A stretch of 6,804 nucleotides of DNA from NCBI GenBank assembly GCA_013214985.1, contig JABSRY010000132.1, positions 1 to 6,804 of the forward strand, given 5' to 3'. Below the pieces are notes generated by a model. That model ran no database searches, was not told the DNA's origin, and saw nothing but the letters and a program-made list of their open reading frames with translations. How positions within the stretch are numbered: position 1 is the stretch's first letter; each line of letters starts with the position of its first letter. A program made the position numbers and the translations under genes. Source of the stretch: Hyphomicrobiales bacterium (GTDB taxonomy: Bacteria; Pseudomonadota; Alphaproteobacteria; Rhizobiales; OSC116). Below are positions 6,167 to 6,804 of this stretch, piece by piece.

Positions 6167-6804
6167 TTATTGTCCAGCTGTAACTTGTTCAATTACTTGA
6201 GGTAATTTATTCGATACGTCATCAGAAAAACCAACAGTTTCATCTGCTCCGCTAGCGGCGCTATTTTTACTGCGAGTATCCTTAATAGATTGGATAAATT
6301 GTGCAACAGGGTTTTCCGATTTTGTCGGAATAACACTAAGTAAAATATCACTAGAATTCTTAATCATCCCGATAGATCGAGCTGAAGATATTTCAGTCGA
6401 ATGGCTGCTTTCGTTCGGCATGATCAAAAGTAACCCTAAATAACATGCAACGACTAATAAAAACCCTCTTAAACCACCAAATATAAAACCTAAAGTTCTA
6501 TCTAACGCGCCAATTTTACTAGCCAATAGCTTGTCGGTAATCATGTAACTAACAATAGATACAATAATCAAAGTGCCAATAAATAAAGATGCAGCCAAGG
6601 CAGCTTGCGCAATCTTATCGTGGGTAATTAACTTTAAGGCATCTTCTTCCAAGATCGGATAGAAAACCATAACCGCCAAAGCGGCTGCAACCCAAGCAAC
6701 GATGCTAAAGAACTCTCTTAAAAACCCTCGCGTCATTGCCAATAAACCGGAAATGATAACAATAAAGAATAAAGCGACGTCTAAGATTGTAAATGGTGCG
6801 TCCA
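6167..6804 (-). CDS. cvpA: CvpA family membrane protein, 5' end outside window
   Basis: CvpA is an inner-membrane protein named for colicin V production in E. coli, usually found just upstream of purF; its molecular role is poorly defined, with links to envelope integrity and purine-locus context. The frame is open to the right edge: 20 residues (DAPFTILDVALFFIVIISGL) precede the TTG at 6742, so that TTG is internal and the true start lies just beyond the window. Of 211 visible residues, the first ~125 contain about four hydrophobic helices. The family signature RGFLREFFSIVAW lies near residues 25-37 and GALDRTLGFIFGGLRG near 98-113. The remainder is a polar, Ser-rich tail, low in complexity. 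It ends in TAA 62 bp before purF, consistent with one operon; in many Alphaproteobacteria radA lies immediately upstream, which cannot be checked here. Confidence 0.93.
   Translation of the reverse strand, partial: DAPFTILDVALFFIVIISGLLAMTRGFLREFFSIVAWVAAALAVMVFYPILEEDALKLITHDKIAQAALAASLFIGTLIIVSIVSYMITDKLLASKIGALDRTLGFIFGGLRGFLLVVACYLGLLLIMPNESSHSTEISSARSIGMIKNSSDILLSVIPTKSENPVAQFIQSIKDTRSKNSAASGADETVGFSDDVSNKLPQVIEQVTAGQ

Overview
The window looks like chromosomal DNA of an AT-rich alphaproteobacterium (GC roughly 40% by eye). The PurF sequence, the conserved order cvpA-purF-SDR on the minus strand, and the Der C-terminal domain all resemble alphaproteobacterial, Hyphomicrobiales-like proteins. 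The order and genus cannot be fixed from this sequence alone.

Layout, left to right. (1) The 3' part of der (ribosome-assembly GTPase) lies on the plus strand and is cut by the left edge. (2) A 96-bp gap carries a near-perfect dyad. (3) A Tat-exported multicopper oxidase follows on the plus strand. All four copper-ligand motifs are intact, but one in-frame TGA replaces the conserved Trp of the HWHG motif. (4) On the minus strand, abutting the oxidase stop with no base between, is a 12-helix-type MFS transporter with a very His-rich C-terminal tail (nickel/cobalt exporter NreB/NrsD type). (5) Upstream of it on the minus strand is a compact housekeeping cluster: cvpA (cut by the right edge), purF, and an atypical short-chain dehydrogenase starting 2 bp after purF.

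The two inner genes (oxidase and His-tailed MFS) form a convergent, apparently accessory metal-handling pair between two conserved housekeeping blocks. The oxidase would act in the periplasm on copper or another metal or phenolic substrate; the MFS pump would export a divalent metal from the cytoplasm. That they share a physiological task is inference.

The main anomaly is the TGA at the first copper-binding motif. The 367 downstream codons, stop included, remain open and keep every catalytic residue. This points to a very recent nonsense mutation, a sequencing error, or UGA read as Trp. All six genes end in TAA and none uses TGA as a stop, so the window does not exclude UGA=Trp. However, 25 other Trp codons are all TGG, which argues against ordinary reassignment. 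I see no RNA genes, insertion sequences, CRISPR arrays or intergenic gaps above 100 bp.
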